Positions 4,733-5,503 of a DNA stretch of 5,503 nt are shown here, piece after piece. The stretch lies in the NCBI GenBank assembly GCA_023416875.1, contig JAEZGT010000394.1, positions 1 through 5,503 of the forward strand, given 5' to 3'. The stretch is from Pseudomonadota bacterium (GTDB lineage Bacteria > Pseudomonadota > Gammaproteobacteria > Pseudomonadales > Cellvibrionaceae). Under the pieces are notes generated by a model. That model was given only the letters and a program-made list of their open reading frames with translations. It searched no databases and was not told the DNA's origin. Every line of letters starts with the position of its first letter. Position 1 is the stretch's first letter. The position numbers and the translations under genes were made by a program.

Positions 4733-5503
4733 TTAGAAACTGTCGATCAGGGTGAAAATCATCACTAGGGCAACCAGCGTAGGGGATACAAACCGCACGA
4801 CGAAAAGCCAGGCTTCGAAGAGCACATGGCCCTCCGCGTTCAGTTCCTGCGCGACCACTTTTTTATGCATAAACCAGCCGACAAAAATCGCGATAAACAG
4901 CCCACCGAGAGGGAGCATTAGTTGCGAGGTGAGAAAATCAAGGAAATCAAAAGGGGTTTTGAACAACAGATACCAGGGTTTGAACTCCCCCCACACATTG
5001 AAAGACAGCACACAGGTGATGCCGAGTAACCAAGCGATGCCAGTCAACAAAAAGGTCGCGGGTGCGCGGCGGAATTTTTTACTTTCCACCAGCCAAGCAA
5101 CACCGGGTTCGATCAAGGACACGGAGGATGTCCAAGCGGCGAGGGTGACTAGGAAGAAAAACAGAGTGCCAAAGAACTCGCCCCATGGCATAGCGGCAAA
5201 AGCAATTGGTAAGGACACAAACAACAGACCCGGCCCCGCGCCCGGTTCCAGCGGCGGATTGGCAAATACGATGGGAAAGATGGCGAGTCCGGCAAACAAT
5301 GCGACCGATGTATCGAGAATGCCGATGGAGATAACCGTTCTGCCAATGGATGCGTGCGCCGGCATATACGCCCCGTACGCCATGATCGCGCCCATGCCTA
5401 AACTTAAGGTGAAAAACGCGTGGCCCATGGCCTTGAGAACGCCTTCCCAGCTCAAACGCTGAACTTCAAAATCGAAAAGAAAGTGAAATCCGCTGGCAAA
5501 GTC
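4733..5503 (-). CDS. Sodium-dependent transporter, SNF/NSS family, C-terminal part
   Basis: This inner-membrane symporter of the neurotransmitter:sodium symporter family (LeuT fold) couples Na+ entry to uptake of an amino acid or similar solute; the substrate cannot be told. The last 256 residues are visible. The frame is open through the right edge, so the start and TM1-5 are outside (family length about 440-510). The visible part begins just before TM6. TM6 carries AFFTLSLGMGAIMAYGAYM with the unwound SLG segment, TM7 has ILDTSVALFAGLAIFP, and TM8 has TLAAWTSSVS, matching the Na2-site Thr-Ser of LeuT. TM9, TM10 and TM11 follow. The protein ends right after TM11 (LVALVMIFTLIDSF), as in the 11-TM bacterial members such as MhsT and Tyt1. 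A TTG at 5453-5455 is an internal Leu, because homologous sequence continues upstream of it. It is followed 8 bp later by ratA. Its promoter lies outside the window. Confidence 0.93.
   Translation of the reverse strand, partial: DFASGFHFLFDFEVQRLSWEGVLKAMGHAFFTLSLGMGAIMAYGAYMPAHASIGRTVISIGILDTSVALFAGLAIFPIVFANPPLEPGAGPGLLFVSLPIAFAAMPWGEFFGTLFFFLVTLAAWTSSVSLIEPGVAWLVESKKFRRAPATFLLTGIAWLLGITCVLSFNVWGEFKPWYLLFKTPFDFLDFLTSQLMLPLGGLFIAIFVGWFMHKKVVAQELNAEGHVLFEAWLFVVRFVSPTLVALVMIFTLIDSF

Noticed and set aside
4041..4736. 231-codon plus-strand frame opposite rnfH and ratA
   Set aside because: It is antisense to two well-recognised genes, resembles no protein I know, and spans their intergenic gap; it is explained by codon bias of the real genes.
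4752..5462. 236-codon plus-strand frame opposite the transporter
   Set aside because: The minus strand encodes clear NSS-family membrane segments; the plus product has no membrane or domain pattern and is a shadow.
1..5503. Novel systems, mobile elements, CRISPR arrays, tRNA or rRNA genes
   Set aside because: No repeat arrays, transposase or integrase frames, terminal inverted repeats or tRNA-like cloverleafs were seen; the window is filled by conserved housekeeping genes in a known order.

Overview
The window is a chromosomal housekeeping segment of a gammaproteobacterium. The gene order, dnaK-grpE (minus), recN (plus), fur (minus), bamE (plus), rnfH and ratA (minus), matches the order I recall from Pseudomonas (dnaK-grpE-recN-fur-omlA-rnfH-ratA). 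It differs from the E. coli order, where nadK precedes recN and fur lies elsewhere. Fur also has the Pseudomonas-type metal ligands at identical residue numbers and lacks the second Cys of the CxxC motif. A marine Pseudomonadales/Cellvibrionales-type organism is my inference; the sequence does not fix the genus.

Layout. Positions 1-365 hold the 5' end of dnaK (minus), followed upstream by a 172-bp gap with a structured leader and a heat-shock (sigma32) type promoter. grpE (538-1101, minus, GTG start) has its own sigma32-type promoter. The 156-bp gap between grpE and recN carries that promoter in one direction and, in the other, a LexA-like box over a probable recN -10. recN (1258-2910, plus, GTG start) converges on fur (2960-3367, minus), with a long inverted repeat between the two stop codons. 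fur and bamE (3515-3907, plus) diverge from a 147-bp gap with a good sigma70 promoter for bamE. bamE converges on a minus-strand cluster, SNF-family transporter (4733-5503, N-terminus outside) - ratA - rnfH. A textbook intrinsic terminator for that cluster is embedded in the last codons of bamE. No stretch over 300 bases lacks a gene.

Functionally the window brings together protein folding under heat stress (DnaK/GrpE), double-strand break repair in the SOS response (RecN), iron homeostasis (Fur), outer-membrane protein assembly (BamE), two small conserved proteins of debated role (RnfH, RatA) and a Na+-coupled amino-acid-type transporter. I found no undescribed defence, mobile or other novel system. 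The points of interest are regulatory: the paired sigma32 promoters, the back-to-back heat-shock/SOS control region, the dnaK leader, and a terminator overlapping coding sequence.
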